A stretch of DNA of 64,000 nt from Bacteroidales bacterium UBA4295 (GTDB taxonomy: Bacteria; Bacteroidota; Bacteroidia; Bacteroidales; Paludibacteraceae), in assembly GCA_002395805.1 (NCBI GenBank), contig DGVB01000037.1:1-64000 (forward strand), in the 5' to 3' direction. This document shows positions 22,932 to 31,717 of the stretch, piece after piece. Numbering within the stretch: position 1 is the first letter of the stretch; each line of letters opens with the position of its first letter. The notes under the pieces are model-generated. The model was given only the letters and a program-made list of their open reading frames with translations. It was not told the DNA's origin and searched no databases. Position numbers and translations under genes: made by a program.

Positions 22932-24273
22932 ATTTCTTCTTTTTGTCCTCTACCTTCAGCGCCAGACTCAACAGGAATGCCAGCACACCGAAAGAAGCGA
23001 AAACGATCATCGGGACGAGGTAACCGTTAGTAGCCACGCGCAGTTTGCCGATTAGCAGCGGCACAAGGCAAAGACCGATATTCTGCACCCAGAAAATCAG
23101 GCAATAAGCCGAACCCAACACTTTCTCGTCTATGATCTTAGGCACACTCGGCCACATGGATGCCGGCACGAGCGAGAAGCTGACACCGAGCACCAGAATA
23201 GTAATGAGCGCCAGAGTCTTGGACGGATAAGCCGGCAATACAAACGCAAAGACACTATGACAAACAATCATGATTACTGCGCCGAGAAGCATCATGGATG
23301 CTCCTTTTCCTTTATAATCGATAAACGCACCGAGGAAAGGAGTCAATACCATCGCCAATATCGGGAACCATTTGAACAGACCTGCCGCCTCGGCATTCGA
23401 GATAGCAAGAGTCTCTTCCAGGAAGTTCGTTGCAAAACGCTGGAATGGGAAGATCGCCGAATAATAGAGCACACAAAGAAGCGCAACGATCCAGAACATT
23501 TTGGATGTCAAAATCTGCTTGAGATCCGATACGTGGAACTCGTCCTCCGGATCCTTCTCCGCCGTTGCTTCTCCTATGGCTACCAATTGGTTGTCAAAGG
23601 TCTTGTCCATAATAGTAAAGACGAAGAAATTGAGCAGACCGATGACCAGAAGCGAAGACGCAAAGAGCAGCGGCGCCGTAATAGAGTTGACACCATCAAC
23701 GGCAAACTTCTGACTAATCATCGGAGAGAGCCACATGGCTCCAAACACGCCGAGACGGGCAATCGCCATTTCCAGGCCCATGGCCAAAGCCATTTCTTTG
23801 CCTTTGAACCATTTGGCGAGGATTTTACTAACCGTTGTACCCGCCATCTCGCAGCCGCAGCCGAAGATCATGAAACCGAACATCGCCAGTTTGGCGGAGC
23901 CCGGCATAGACGGCCACCATGCATTAAGCCATTCTACCGTATTGGCATCTGTCCAAGAGATGCCCCAGAATTTGATTGCTGCACCCAAGACCATGAGCGA
24001 AGCGGAAAGCAATCCCGTAAAACGGACTCCCATCTTGTCGAGAATGATACCGGCAATAATGAGGAAACCGAACACATTCAGCAGGTACTCTCCGGCAGCA
24101 TAAGTACCGAATACACCCTGATCCCAGCCCAGCGAATCATTCAGCAACGAAGCCAGCGGCGAAAGGATGTCCACAAACATATATGCAAAGAACATCATCG
24201 ATGCTACCAGCACCAGCACCGTCCACCGTGCCGCGGCACTATCGCGAAGTGTCTTTTGAAGTTTTTCTACCAT
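22903..24273 (-). CDS. Major facilitator superfamily transporter
   Basis: 456 residues with twelve predicted membrane helices and a charged central loop (about residues 215-245). Features such as GVRFTGLLSASLMVLGA and ILAKWFKGKEMALAMGL are typical of MFS permeases of the NarK/organic-anion type, but the substrate cannot be named. It overlaps a 41-residue ORF upstream (35 nt) and murF downstream (29 nt), so the three are probably co-translated. Confidence 0.85.
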   Translation of the reverse strand: MVEKLQKTLRDSAAARWTVLVLVASMMFFAYMFVDILSPLASLLNDSLGWDQGVFGTYAAGEYLLNVFGFLIIAGIILDKMGVRFTGLLSASLMVLGAAIKFWGISWTDANTVEWLNAWWPSMPGSAKLAMFGFMIFGCGCEMAGTTVSKILAKWFKGKEMALAMGLEMAIARLGVFGAMWLSPMISQKFAVDGVNSITAPLLFASSLLVIGLLNFFVFTIMDKTFDNQLVAIGEATAEKDPEDEFHVSDLKQILTSKMFWIVALLCVLYYSAIFPFQRFATNFLEETLAISNAEAAGLFKWFPILAMVLTPFLGAFIDYKGKGASMMLLGAVIMIVCHSVFAFVLPAYPSKTLALITILVLGVSFSLVPASMWPSVPKIIDEKVLGSAYCLIFWVQNIGLCLVPLLIGKLRVATNGYLVPMIVFASFGVLAFLLSLALKVEDKKKKYGLELPNKK

Positions 24274-24364
24274 AGTTGTAGGAAAATTTTGATTTTTTCT
24301 TTAGCCATTCAGCTTTTTTCTTTTCGTACTCGGCATAATGGCTTTCCAGATATCCGTCGGCCAT
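24239..24364 (-). CDS. 41-residue conserved-looking small protein upstream of the MFS gene
   Basis: Reading from the ATG at 24364: MADGYLESHYAEYEKKKAEW, then LKKK and a basic end, stop at 24239. The charged amphipathic pattern resembles very small proteins often annotated next to MFS transporters in Bacteroidales (recollection, not a search). It overlaps the first 35 nt of the MFS gene and begins only 4 nt after the stop of the ompH gene. Coding status is likely but not proven. Confidence 0.5.
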   Translation of the reverse strand: MADGYLESHYAEYEKKKAEWLKKKSKFSYNYGRKTSKDTSR

Positions 24365-24368
24365 ATTA

Positions 24369-24860
24369 TTACTTAATGCCGAGTTCTTTCTTCACAGCCG
24401 GAGTCACGTCGTTCGCGTCTGCACCGATATGCACCAAAGCAACGGTATCGAAGATATAGGTGTATCCTTCGCGCTCACCTACTGCCTTGATTGCCTTGGT
24501 CATCTTCTCATGCACCGGAGCGAGCAGTTCTTGCTGTTTCTTCTGGATATCCTGTTCAGCGGTCTGATAGAAGAGTTGGATACGCTGTTGCATCTCCTGG
24601 AGCTCCTGCTGACGGATTTGCTTGATTGCATCCGCCATCGTAGCCTCTTGTGCCTGATAATCCTGGTACTTCTTCTGAATCTCTTCGTTCATAGACGCCA
24701 ATTGGGTTTCATACTGCGAATTGATGGTGTCCATTTTCAGTTTCACTTGTGCTACTTCCGGCATCTGGGAGAATAACTCCTGCGTGTTGATGTGCCCGAA
24801 TTTCTGTGCGCTGGCCATGATAGGCAAAGCCAGCATGATTGTGATGATAATTTTTTTCAT
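24369..24860 (-). CDS. ompH: OmpH/Skp-family periplasmic chaperone (second copy)
   Basis: 163 residues with signal peptide MKKIIITIMLALPIMASAQ. FGHINTQELFSQMPEV opens the OmpH domain, then a long helical arm (residues about 40-130, Q/E/K-rich) and the C-terminal beta segment YTYIFDTVALVHIGADANDVTPAV. Skp-type trimers carry unfolded outer-membrane proteins to BamA. Second of two adjacent copies; an 11-bp repeat array lies in the gap between them. Confidence 0.92.
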   Translation of the reverse strand: MKKIIITIMLALPIMASAQKFGHINTQELFSQMPEVAQVKLKMDTINSQYETQLASMNEEIQKKYQDYQAQEATMADAIKQIRQQELQEMQQRIQLFYQTAEQDIQKKQQELLAPVHEKMTKAIKAVGEREGYTYIFDTVALVHIGADANDVTPAVKKELGIK

Positions 24861-24887
24861 TGTTTTGTATTATTTTGTTATTGTTTA

Positions 24888-24953
24888 CTCTCGTATTACT
24901 CCCGTGACGCTCTCGGTTCGTTAGTCTCTCGCTAGTGTCTCGTTAGTCTGATT
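24888..24953. repeat. 11-bp tandem array (six units) between two ompH genes
   Basis: Six units in perfect 11-bp phase, for example CTCTCGTATTA, CTCCCGTGACG, CTCTCGGTTCG, TTAGTCTCTCG. The array occupies most of the 103-bp gap between the two ompH genes and is probably transcribed with them. Confidence 0.85.
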
Positions 24954-24963
24954 TCGATATATG

Positions 24964-25485
24964 TTACTTCGCGCCGAGTTTATGCAGTACCTGGTCGGAG
25001 ACGTCCAATTTGGAGGACATGTAAATCAATGCCGGGTCTGCGGAACGATCCTTTACGATATCAATTCGTTTCTCGTTCGCCAGGTCTTGGATAGCATTGT
25101 ATATCTCGTCCTGGATCGGCTTAATTAATGCCTCGCGTTTTTTGTACAATTCGCCCTCTTGCCCGAAATACTTGCGTTTTAGTTCGAGTACTTCCTGCTC
25201 TTTTTTCACAATCTCCTGTTCCCGTTCGCGCCGCATTGTTTCGGATAGGAAAATCTGCTCCGTCTGATAGTTGGTCGTCATGACGCGTGCTTCCTGCTGG
25301 GCAGCATCTATCTCTTTCTGCCAGCGTTTGGAAAGCATTGACAACTGTTCATTCGCCTGCTCGTACTGCGGCAGATTCTTCAATATATACGCCATGTCGA
25401 TATAGGCTATCGACTGATCTTTAGCAAAAGCTGTGCCAAAGCAAAGGACGAAGGACATAAGTACGATGTACGATATTCTTTTCAT
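24964..25485 (-). CDS. ompH: OmpH/Skp-family periplasmic chaperone (first copy)
   Basis: 173 residues with a signal peptide (cleavage after AFA). IAYIDMAYILKNLPQYEQANEQL, a long coiled arm (about residues 45-125) and a C-terminal IDIVKDRSADPALIYMSSKLDVSDQVL make it an OmpH/Skp protein. It starts 17 nt after bamA, the normal location for this chaperone. Confidence 0.92.
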   Translation of the reverse strand: MKRISYIVLMSFVLCFGTAFAKDQSIAYIDMAYILKNLPQYEQANEQLSMLSKRWQKEIDAAQQEARVMTTNYQTEQIFLSETMRREREQEIVKKEQEVLELKRKYFGQEGELYKKREALIKPIQDEIYNAIQDLANEKRIDIVKDRSADPALIYMSSKLDVSDQVLHKLGAK

Positions 25486-25502
25486 AATAGCGTGTTTTTA
25501 AA

Positions 25503-28100
25503 TTATAACTCTTGTCCGAGGACGAAGTGGAACTGGCTTCCGCCATATTGTTTGGATCCGTTAATCTCATCAAATCCCCAACCCCAGTCAATACCGAGCA
25601 GACCGAACATCGGCAGGAAGATACGCACTCCGACACCGGCAGAACGCTTGAGGTTAAACGGATTATATTCCCTGATATCCGAGAAGCAGTTACCCGCCTC
25701 AATAAAGGCGTGCGCCCAGATAGTAGCGTTCTGCTCCAGCGAAATCGGGTAACGCAGCTCCATCGTAAATTTATTATAGAGGTAACCCATATTACGTCCG
25801 GTGGTCACATCATACGGAGTCAACGAACCCGATGAGTAACCACGCATCGACACATACTCCGTCGAATAACTGGTATATGCCGACATTCCGTCACCTCCCA
25901 TATAGAAGGACTCGAATGGCGATTTGGCATTGATGTTATAATGCCCCAGATAGCCGAACTCCGCACGCGTCATGAGGACTAACTTGCTATCCTTCGTCAG
26001 CGGAGTGAATACTTTGCCGGAGAATTTCCATTTATGGTACTCAATCATATGGTATTTCTCCGAAGTGGTCATCTGGCTGTAGTCCTTTCCGCTGAATAGC
26101 GACCAAGGCGGTGTAATCTTCAGTCCGATGGTGAACTGACTACCGCGGCGGGTATAAATCGGGTTGTCGATAGACGAACGGGAGATTTGCAGATTCAACG
26201 CCAGGTTATGACTCGTACCGTCCGAAATCAGCAAGTACGGCCAGTCCTTCATCATATACATCTGGTAGCTCAACTCGCCGTAGAACGTGAAATAGTCGTC
26301 CGGCCAGCGAAGACGTTTTCCATATCCGATAGACACACCTAAAGTACGCAGATACTTGTCTTTGTCCGCCTCACTCTCCGCTAACTGCTGGGAATAATTG
26401 CTGTTGCCGGAGTAGTAGTAATAGTTCGAATAGGTATTATACAAGTTCTGGTAAGCTTTCTGGTAACGGCTCGAATAACCGGTTTGGTTCGCAAAATAGA
26501 TGCTGGCACTCAAGCTGTTCGGTCGTTTACCTCCCAGCCACGGCTCCAGGAACGAGATAGAAGCCGAGGTATAATAGATACCGTTCGTGCGCGCGTTAAT
26601 GGAGAAGGTCTGTCCCTCGCCCTGCGGCACAATTCGGTACGATTTCTTGTTAAATAAGTTTTGGATGGCGAAATTGGTAAATTTCAGACCCAGCGAACCA
26701 ACCAGACCGGTAGCACCCCAACCGAGCGAGAACTCAATCTGGTCAGACGATTTGGTCTCCAGCTGGTACGTCACATCCACCGTCCCTTCTTCCGGATTAG
26801 GCTGAATATCCGGCACCAGTTTCTCTTGGTCGAAATGACCCATCTGTGCCAATTCACGCAGCGAACGCATAATATCCGACTGGCTGTAAAGTTGTCCCGG
26901 CTTGGTGTATAACTCACGGCGAACGACATGCTCATAGACACGTGTATTACCGACAATCTTGATATTATTAATCGTCGCCGGCTTGCCTTCGTACACACGC
27001 ATCTCGAAATCAATCGAGTCATTCTCCACATTTACCTCCACCGGCTCTACATTGAAGAACAAATAGCCGCGATCAGTATAGAGTTTGCTTACTGCATCGT
27101 CGTCATTCGTCAATCGGTCATTCAAGGTCTTGAGGTTGTACACATCGCCCGGTTTGACACCAAGTGTTGCGTCCAGCAGTTCATACGGATAGACTGTATT
27201 TCCCACCCATTTGACGGAACGAACATAATACTTGTCGCCCTCGCTGATGGTCATATATACATCCACACGCGTCGGATCTTCGGGGTTCGGCACTACCGAA
27301 TCCGCCACGATATAGGCATCGCGATAACCGTACTCATTGTATTTCTCGATGACTGCCTGCTTGTCTTTCTCGTATTCTTCGGTCACGAATTTCTTGGTGC
27401 GGAAGAGATTGATAATATTGTTATCATTCGTCTTCTTCATCGCCTTGTTGATCTGCAAATCCGTCAGCGCTTCGTTGCCCGTAATATAGATTTTTCCCAC
27501 CTTGGTTTTCGCTTTTTTATCTACCGCTATCAGCACGCGTACATATCCCGGATGGTCGGGATCGTTGCGTTGTACCACATGCACCTCAGTATTATGGAAA
27601 CCTTTCTCAGCGAAATATTTCTTAATCACGGTCTTGGCATGGTCTTCCAAGTTCGGTGTCATTTGCGAGCCTTGTCGTATACCGGCTTTAACCTCCACGT
27701 CTTCCCGCTCGCTTTTCTTCATTCCCTCGTACCGTATTTCACTCACACGCGGGCGTTGCTCCAGCTCTATCACAAGCCAGATCTTATTACCCTCTATCTT
27801 GCTGGCTTTGATCTTGACATTTGAGAACAAACCTTGCTTCCAGAACCGTTTGATAGCTTTGGTAATCTGGTCGCCCGGCACTTCTATCTTGTCTCCCACC
27901 GCCAAACCGGAGAAGCCGATGAGCACAAAATCTTCGTAACTGTCAGCCCCTTCAACCGCGATATCGGCTATCTCGTACGTCTTACGTGTCATGCCATATT
28001 CAAATTCCGGCACAGAAACGCTGTCGTTCTGCGCGGAGAGTGGCACATATAGCAAGACCGCAAACAATATATAGATTAATCTACGCAAATCTCTATTCAA
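25503..28100 (-). CDS. bamA: Outer-membrane protein assembly factor BamA
   Basis: 865 residues. Signal peptide at 1-23, five POTRA domains (about 40-440) and a C-terminal 16-strand barrel. The barrel contains the conserved FSLGWGATGLVGSLGLKFTNFAI and VRIFLPMFGLLGIDWGWGFD segments and ends ...GGSQFHFVLGQEL. BamA folds and inserts beta-barrel proteins. The operon order uppS-bamA-ompH-ompH places it with its chaperones. Confidence 0.96.
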   Translation of the reverse strand: MNRDLRRLIYILFAVLLYVPLSAQNDSVSVPEFEYGMTRKTYEIADIAVEGADSYEDFVLIGFSGLAVGDKIEVPGDQITKAIKRFWKQGLFSNVKIKASKIEGNKIWLVIELEQRPRVSEIRYEGMKKSEREDVEVKAGIRQGSQMTPNLEDHAKTVIKKYFAEKGFHNTEVHVVQRNDPDHPGYVRVLIAVDKKAKTKVGKIYITGNEALTDLQINKAMKKTNDNNIINLFRTKKFVTEEYEKDKQAVIEKYNEYGYRDAYIVADSVVPNPEDPTRVDVYMTISEGDKYYVRSVKWVGNTVYPYELLDATLGVKPGDVYNLKTLNDRLTNDDDAVSKLYTDRGYLFFNVEPVEVNVENDSIDFEMRVYEGKPATINNIKIVGNTRVYEHVVRRELYTKPGQLYSQSDIMRSLRELAQMGHFDQEKLVPDIQPNPEEGTVDVTYQLETKSSDQIEFSLGWGATGLVGSLGLKFTNFAIQNLFNKKSYRIVPQGEGQTFSINARTNGIYYTSASISFLEPWLGGKRPNSLSASIYFANQTGYSSRYQKAYQNLYNTYSNYYYYSGNSNYSQQLAESEADKDKYLRTLGVSIGYGKRLRWPDDYFTFYGELSYQMYMMKDWPYLLISDGTSHNLALNLQISRSSIDNPIYTRRGSQFTIGLKITPPWSLFSGKDYSQMTTSEKYHMIEYHKWKFSGKVFTPLTKDSKLVLMTRAEFGYLGHYNINAKSPFESFYMGGDGMSAYTSYSTEYVSMRGYSSGSLTPYDVTTGRNMGYLYNKFTMELRYPISLEQNATIWAHAFIEAGNCFSDIREYNPFNLKRSAGVGVRIFLPMFGLLGIDWGWGFDEINGSKQYGGSQFHFVLGQEL

Positions 28101-28103
28101 TTA

Positions 28104-28847
28104 TTAATTCTTCACTTGCTCACTGGTCTTCCCGAATCGTCTTTCGCGTTTCTGGTAATCCACAATAGCTTTATAAAACTCCTCTTCCGTAAACTCCGGC
28201 CAGAGGCAATCCGAGAAATACAACTCGCTGTATGCCAATTGCCAAAGCAGAAAATTGCTGATGCGATATTCCCCGCTGGTGCGGATCAGCAGATCCGGAT
28301 CGGGAATATTAGCGGTTGTCATCAGCGAACTAACCAATTGCTCATTCACTTCCTCTGCTCTCAAAGCGCCGTTCTGCGCACGCCGTACGGCCTCACGCAT
28401 CGCCTCTGTAATCTCCCAGCGCGCCGAATAGCTGAGCGCCAAGACCATAGTAAGTCCAGTGTTACGGCTTGTCTGCTCGATACAGCCCAGGAATTTCTGC
28501 CTGGTACCTTCCGGCAAGCGGTTTATATCCCCGATTGTCTCCAAACGGACATTGTTGCTCATCAGAGTCGGTGTCTCTTTGGCGATTGTATCCACCAGCA
28601 ATGTCATCAACGCGTCCACTTCTTCTTTCGGCCGGTTCCAGTTTTCCGTAGAGAACGTATAAAGCGTCAGATACTCGATTCCAAGCTTCGTTGCAGCCAC
28701 GGTAATATTATGTACGGTTTCCACACCTTGTTTGTGGCCGAACATACGCGCCATACCCTGTTTCTTGGCCCACCGGCCGTTTCCATCCATAATAATGGCT
28801 ATATGCCGCGGCAGGCGTTCTTTGTCTATTTGTGTTATATATTCCAT
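28104..28847 (-). CDS. uppS: Isoprenyl (undecaprenyl) diphosphate synthase
   Basis: 247 residues from the ATG at 28847. The longer reading to 28898 runs into the upstream gene. Signatures: [18 protein letters not shown] (substrate Asp), [22 protein letters not shown], and [27 protein letters not shown]. It makes the C55 lipid carrier for peptidoglycan and surface polysaccharides. The start is 4 nt after the DUF6089 stop. Confidence 0.96.
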   Translation of the reverse strand: MEYITQIDKERLPRHIAIIMDGNGRWAKKQGMARMFGHKQGVETVHNITVAATKLGIEYLTLYTFSTENWNRPKEEVDALMTLLVDTIAKETPTLMSNNVRLETIGDINRLPEGTRQKFLGCIEQTSRNTGLTMVLALSYSARWEITEAMREAVRRAQNGALRAEEVNEQLVSSLMTTANIPDPDLLIRTSGEYRISNFLLWQLAYSELYFSDCLWPEFTEEEFYKAIVDYQKRERRFGKTSEQVKN

Positions 28848-28851
28848 TTTC

Positions 28852-29541
28852 CTACCAGTTACAAATTCTGCACGGCTTCGGCGCTTTTGCGAATTCAAAA
28901 ACTATGCCAGCCGTCAACATACCCGTTAAATCGCAGTTCATCCAGTTCCAACCGTTGAGGTGATGCTTGTCATTCAGCGTATTCCTTGCCTCGATATCGT
29001 CTGAGAAATAGATGTTATGCTGCCAGGCTATATTCAGCCCCACACAATCATAAAATTTCCATTTAAACCCGATACCAAGCGGCACATAGCCCGATGCCGT
29101 CCATTTGGTGGAGCCATCCGCTGTCATATCTTTATACACACCTGCTCCCAGACCGATGAAGATATACGGCGTATAAGGTTTTATACGTTTGTCGTACTTA
29201 TTGGCTTCTCCGAAACGGAAGAAGTTAAACTCCGCCATTAAATCCGCATTTATCATTTGGTTCTGCCATTTCGAATCCAGTTTCTCTCCGCGGATGGTAT
29301 AATCAGGCCCCGTTATCCGCTGGCCGGATACTTTGGCCTGCAGGGCCCAGCGCTTGGTGAATTTATAGCGAAAATGCACACCGTATGCTTCACGGGGATT
29401 CATAAAAATATGCGGTGTTGCATCTCCCACATAGTAGCCGCAGCCGCCCTGCAATCCGATTTCACACAGGTACGGTTGACCTTGCGCCATGAGAGCCAAA
29501 GCGCTGCATAAAAAAACCGCTATTGTAATATATTTTTTCAA
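28852..29541 (-). CDS. DUF6089-type outer-membrane beta-barrel protein
   Basis: 229 residues with a signal peptide (cleavage after LMA at about residue 19). Regularly spaced aromatic beta-strands ([57 protein letters not shown]) indicate a small barrel. A protein of this family often lies directly upstream of uppS-bamA in Bacteroidales. Function unknown. Confidence 0.8.
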   Translation of the reverse strand: MKKYITIAVFLCSALALMAQGQPYLCEIGLQGGCGYYVGDATPHIFMNPREAYGVHFRYKFTKRWALQAKVSGQRITGPDYTIRGEKLDSKWQNQMINADLMAEFNFFRFGEANKYDKRIKPYTPYIFIGLGAGVYKDMTADGSTKWTASGYVPLGIGFKWKFYDCVGLNIAWQHNIYFSDDIEARNTLNDKHHLNGWNWMNCDLTGMLTAGIVFEFAKAPKPCRICNW

Positions 29542-29552
29542 TTCAGACTACG

Positions 29553-30908
29553 TTATTTGATCAACATTCGGAATGCATCCGTCACTTTTTTTACCGGCAC
29601 TACCTCTATTGTAAACCGTTTAGCATCCACCTTTTGCTCCGCAGGGATCATAATGCGTTTGAATCCTAATTTCTGCGCCTCGGTGATACGTTGTTCGATG
29701 CGTGTCACCGGTCGTATTTCTCCGGCCAAACCCACTTCGCCACAAAGACATGTGCCGGCATCCAACGCGATATCCATATTACTGCTCAATACCGCTGCCA
29801 GTACTGCCAGATCTATCGCCGGATCTTGCACGCGCAACCCTCCTGCTATATTGAGAAACACATCTTTCTGCAGCAGTTTGAATCCCACCCGCTTCTCCAG
29901 CACCGCCAGTAACATATTCAGTCTCCGGCCGTCAAAACCGGTGGACGAACGTTGCGGTGTGCCGTAGGCAGCGGATGAGACGAGCGCCTGTACCTCTATT
30001 AGGAAGGGTCGCACGCCTTCTACCGCCGCAGCGATAGCAATCCCCGACAGACCTTCGCGCGCAGTAGAGAGCAACAGTTCCGAAGGGTTGCTCACTTCAC
30101 GCAGACCTTCCGCACGCATCTCATAGATACCCAACTCAGACGTCGAACCGAAGCGGTTCTTCTGCGCCCGTAGGATGCGGTACATGTAATGTTGGTCACC
30201 TTCAAACTGCAGCACCGTGTCCACGATATGCTCCAGCACTTTGGGTCCCGCCAGCGAACCTTCTTTATTGATATGTCCTATAATGATGAACGGTACATTT
30301 CGGGACTTGGCGAACTCCATGATTCGTGCTGCACATTCGCGCACTTGGCTCAGCGAACCGATAGAAGCCTCTATGGTTTCCGTACCGATAGTCTGGATCG
30401 AATCAACCACTACCACTTCGGGTTCTATCTCTTTCACTTGATCCAGAATCCGTTCCAGCGATGTCTCGGACGATATATAGAGATTCTCTGCATTCCCGGC
30501 CAAACGCTCCGCGCGCAGCTTCAACTGCCGCACGCTCTCTTCGCCCGAAGCATAGAATGTCTTTTGCTCGCCCATCTGCATCAATACCTGCAAAGCCAGT
30601 GTCGATTTGCCGATACCCGGTTCTCCGCCTAACAGAACCAAACTACCCGGCACTAATCCTCCTCCCAATACTCTGTTCAGTTCGCCGTTATGCATGTCAA
30701 TCCTCATCTCTTCGGAGGCCACTACATCTTGCAGTCTCTGCGGGGCAGCCGCACCTATCGTTCGCGGCGCAACACCTTTCTTCGGCGTCGACTCAACTAC
30801 CTCTTCTTCGTACGTACCCCATTCGCCGCAGACCGGGCAACGCCCCAACATCTGCGGAGCTTTAGCGCCGCAGGACGAACAAACATATTGAATAGTGGAT
30901 TTGGCCAT
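29553..30908 (-). CDS. radA: DNA repair protein RadA (Sms)
   Basis: 451 residues. An N-terminal C4 zinc finger (Cys 10, 13, 24, 27), Walker A GGEPGIGKSTL, the RadA-specific KNRFGSTSELGIYEM motif and a Lon-like C-terminal domain (GGLRVQDPAIDLAVLAAVLSS). RadA promotes branch migration during recombination. Its ATG overlaps the rnz stop as TAATG. Confidence 0.96.
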   Translation of the reverse strand: MAKSTIQYVCSSCGAKAPQMLGRCPVCGEWGTYEEEVVESTPKKGVAPRTIGAAAPQRLQDVVASEEMRIDMHNGELNRVLGGGLVPGSLVLLGGEPGIGKSTLALQVLMQMGEQKTFYASGEESVRQLKLRAERLAGNAENLYISSETSLERILDQVKEIEPEVVVVDSIQTIGTETIEASIGSLSQVRECAARIMEFAKSRNVPFIIIGHINKEGSLAGPKVLEHIVDTVLQFEGDQHYMYRILRAQKNRFGSTSELGIYEMRAEGLREVSNPSELLLSTAREGLSGIAIAAAVEGVRPFLIEVQALVSSAAYGTPQRSSTGFDGRRLNMLLAVLEKRVGFKLLQKDVFLNIAGGLRVQDPAIDLAVLAAVLSSNMDIALDAGTCLCGEVGLAGEIRPVTRIEQRITEAQKLGFKRIMIPAEQKVDAKRFTIEVVPVKKVTDAFRMLIK

Positions 30909-31717
30909 TATAGATCTATTACGTCATTTTCCTCTGCGAGAATAGTATTTTCGAATATCGGTTTTGCCTCTTTTAGAAACAGACTGTGATCTTCCACCCG
31001 CGCGGAGTAATGTCCCAAAATCAGTTTTCCCACTTTTGCCAGCGAAGCTATTTTCGCCGCATCCGCTGCCGTCGAGTGCTTTACCTCTTTGCTTCGAGCC
31101 TCCAGTGCTTGCAGGAATGTGGACTCATGATAAAGCGTCCCTACTCCTTCTATGATCGGTACGATTTTCTCGCTGTACTGGGTGTCGGAGCAATAAGCAT
31201 AGCGTTTGCAAGTCACATGTTCGAACGAACCGTCCTCTTTCTTCACGCGGTGCGTCTCTTTAAATAAGAAGCCACAGGTCGGCACACCGTGTTTGAGAGG
31301 AATTGTCTCTACGCTGACAGTCCGATCCTCATAGATCACCTCATGTTTGCGCGGATTGATCGAATGGAAAATAATCTCATACTGACGGTCGTTCGCATGA
31401 TACTCCAGCAGCGGTGTCAACAGCTTCTCCAAATCCGGATGCGCATAGATATGCATTGGCTGCGTGCGTTTGAGCATGCCGAGTGTTGTCAATAAACCTA
31501 TCAGGCCGAAACAATGGTCTCCATGCAAGTGGGAAATAAAGATGTTATACAATCTTCCCGTCCGGAGACCCAATTTCTGCATCGTCAGCAGCACTCCTTC
31601 GCCACAGTCGATTAGAAATGACTTGTCGCACAAATCCAACCACTGCCCGGAAGGGGAAGTAGTCTTGGTCGGTTTGGCACTGCCGCAACCTAATATGGTC
31701 AGTTTAGCTTCACTCAT
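30908..31717 (-). CDS. rnz: Ribonuclease Z
   Basis: 269 residues. The metallo-beta-lactamase motif is SHLHGDH (His63, His65, Asp67, His68), preceded by LIDCGEG; a later His is in LILGHYSAR. It is somewhat shorter than the usual 300 residues. RNase Z cleaves tRNA 3' trailers; this matters here because no tRNA in the window except tRNA-Cys encodes CCA. It overlaps the DUF4954 gene by 8 nt. Confidence 0.93.
   Translation of the reverse strand: MSEAKLTILGCGSAKPTKTTSPSGQWLDLCDKSFLIDCGEGVLLTMQKLGLRTGRLYNIFISHLHGDHCFGLIGLLTTLGMLKRTQPMHIYAHPDLEKLLTPLLEYHANDRQYEIIFHSINPRKHEVIYEDRTVSVETIPLKHGVPTCGFLFKETHRVKKEDGSFEHVTCKRYAYCSDTQYSEKIVPIIEGVGTLYHESTFLQALEARSKEVKHSTAADAAKIASLAKVGKLILGHYSARVEDHSLFLKEAKPIFENTILAEENDVIDL

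Noticed and set aside
23257..24459. 400-codon plus-strand frame opposite the MFS transporter
   Set aside because: Composition rich in R, H and Q typical of antisense frames; the minus-strand transporter is clear.
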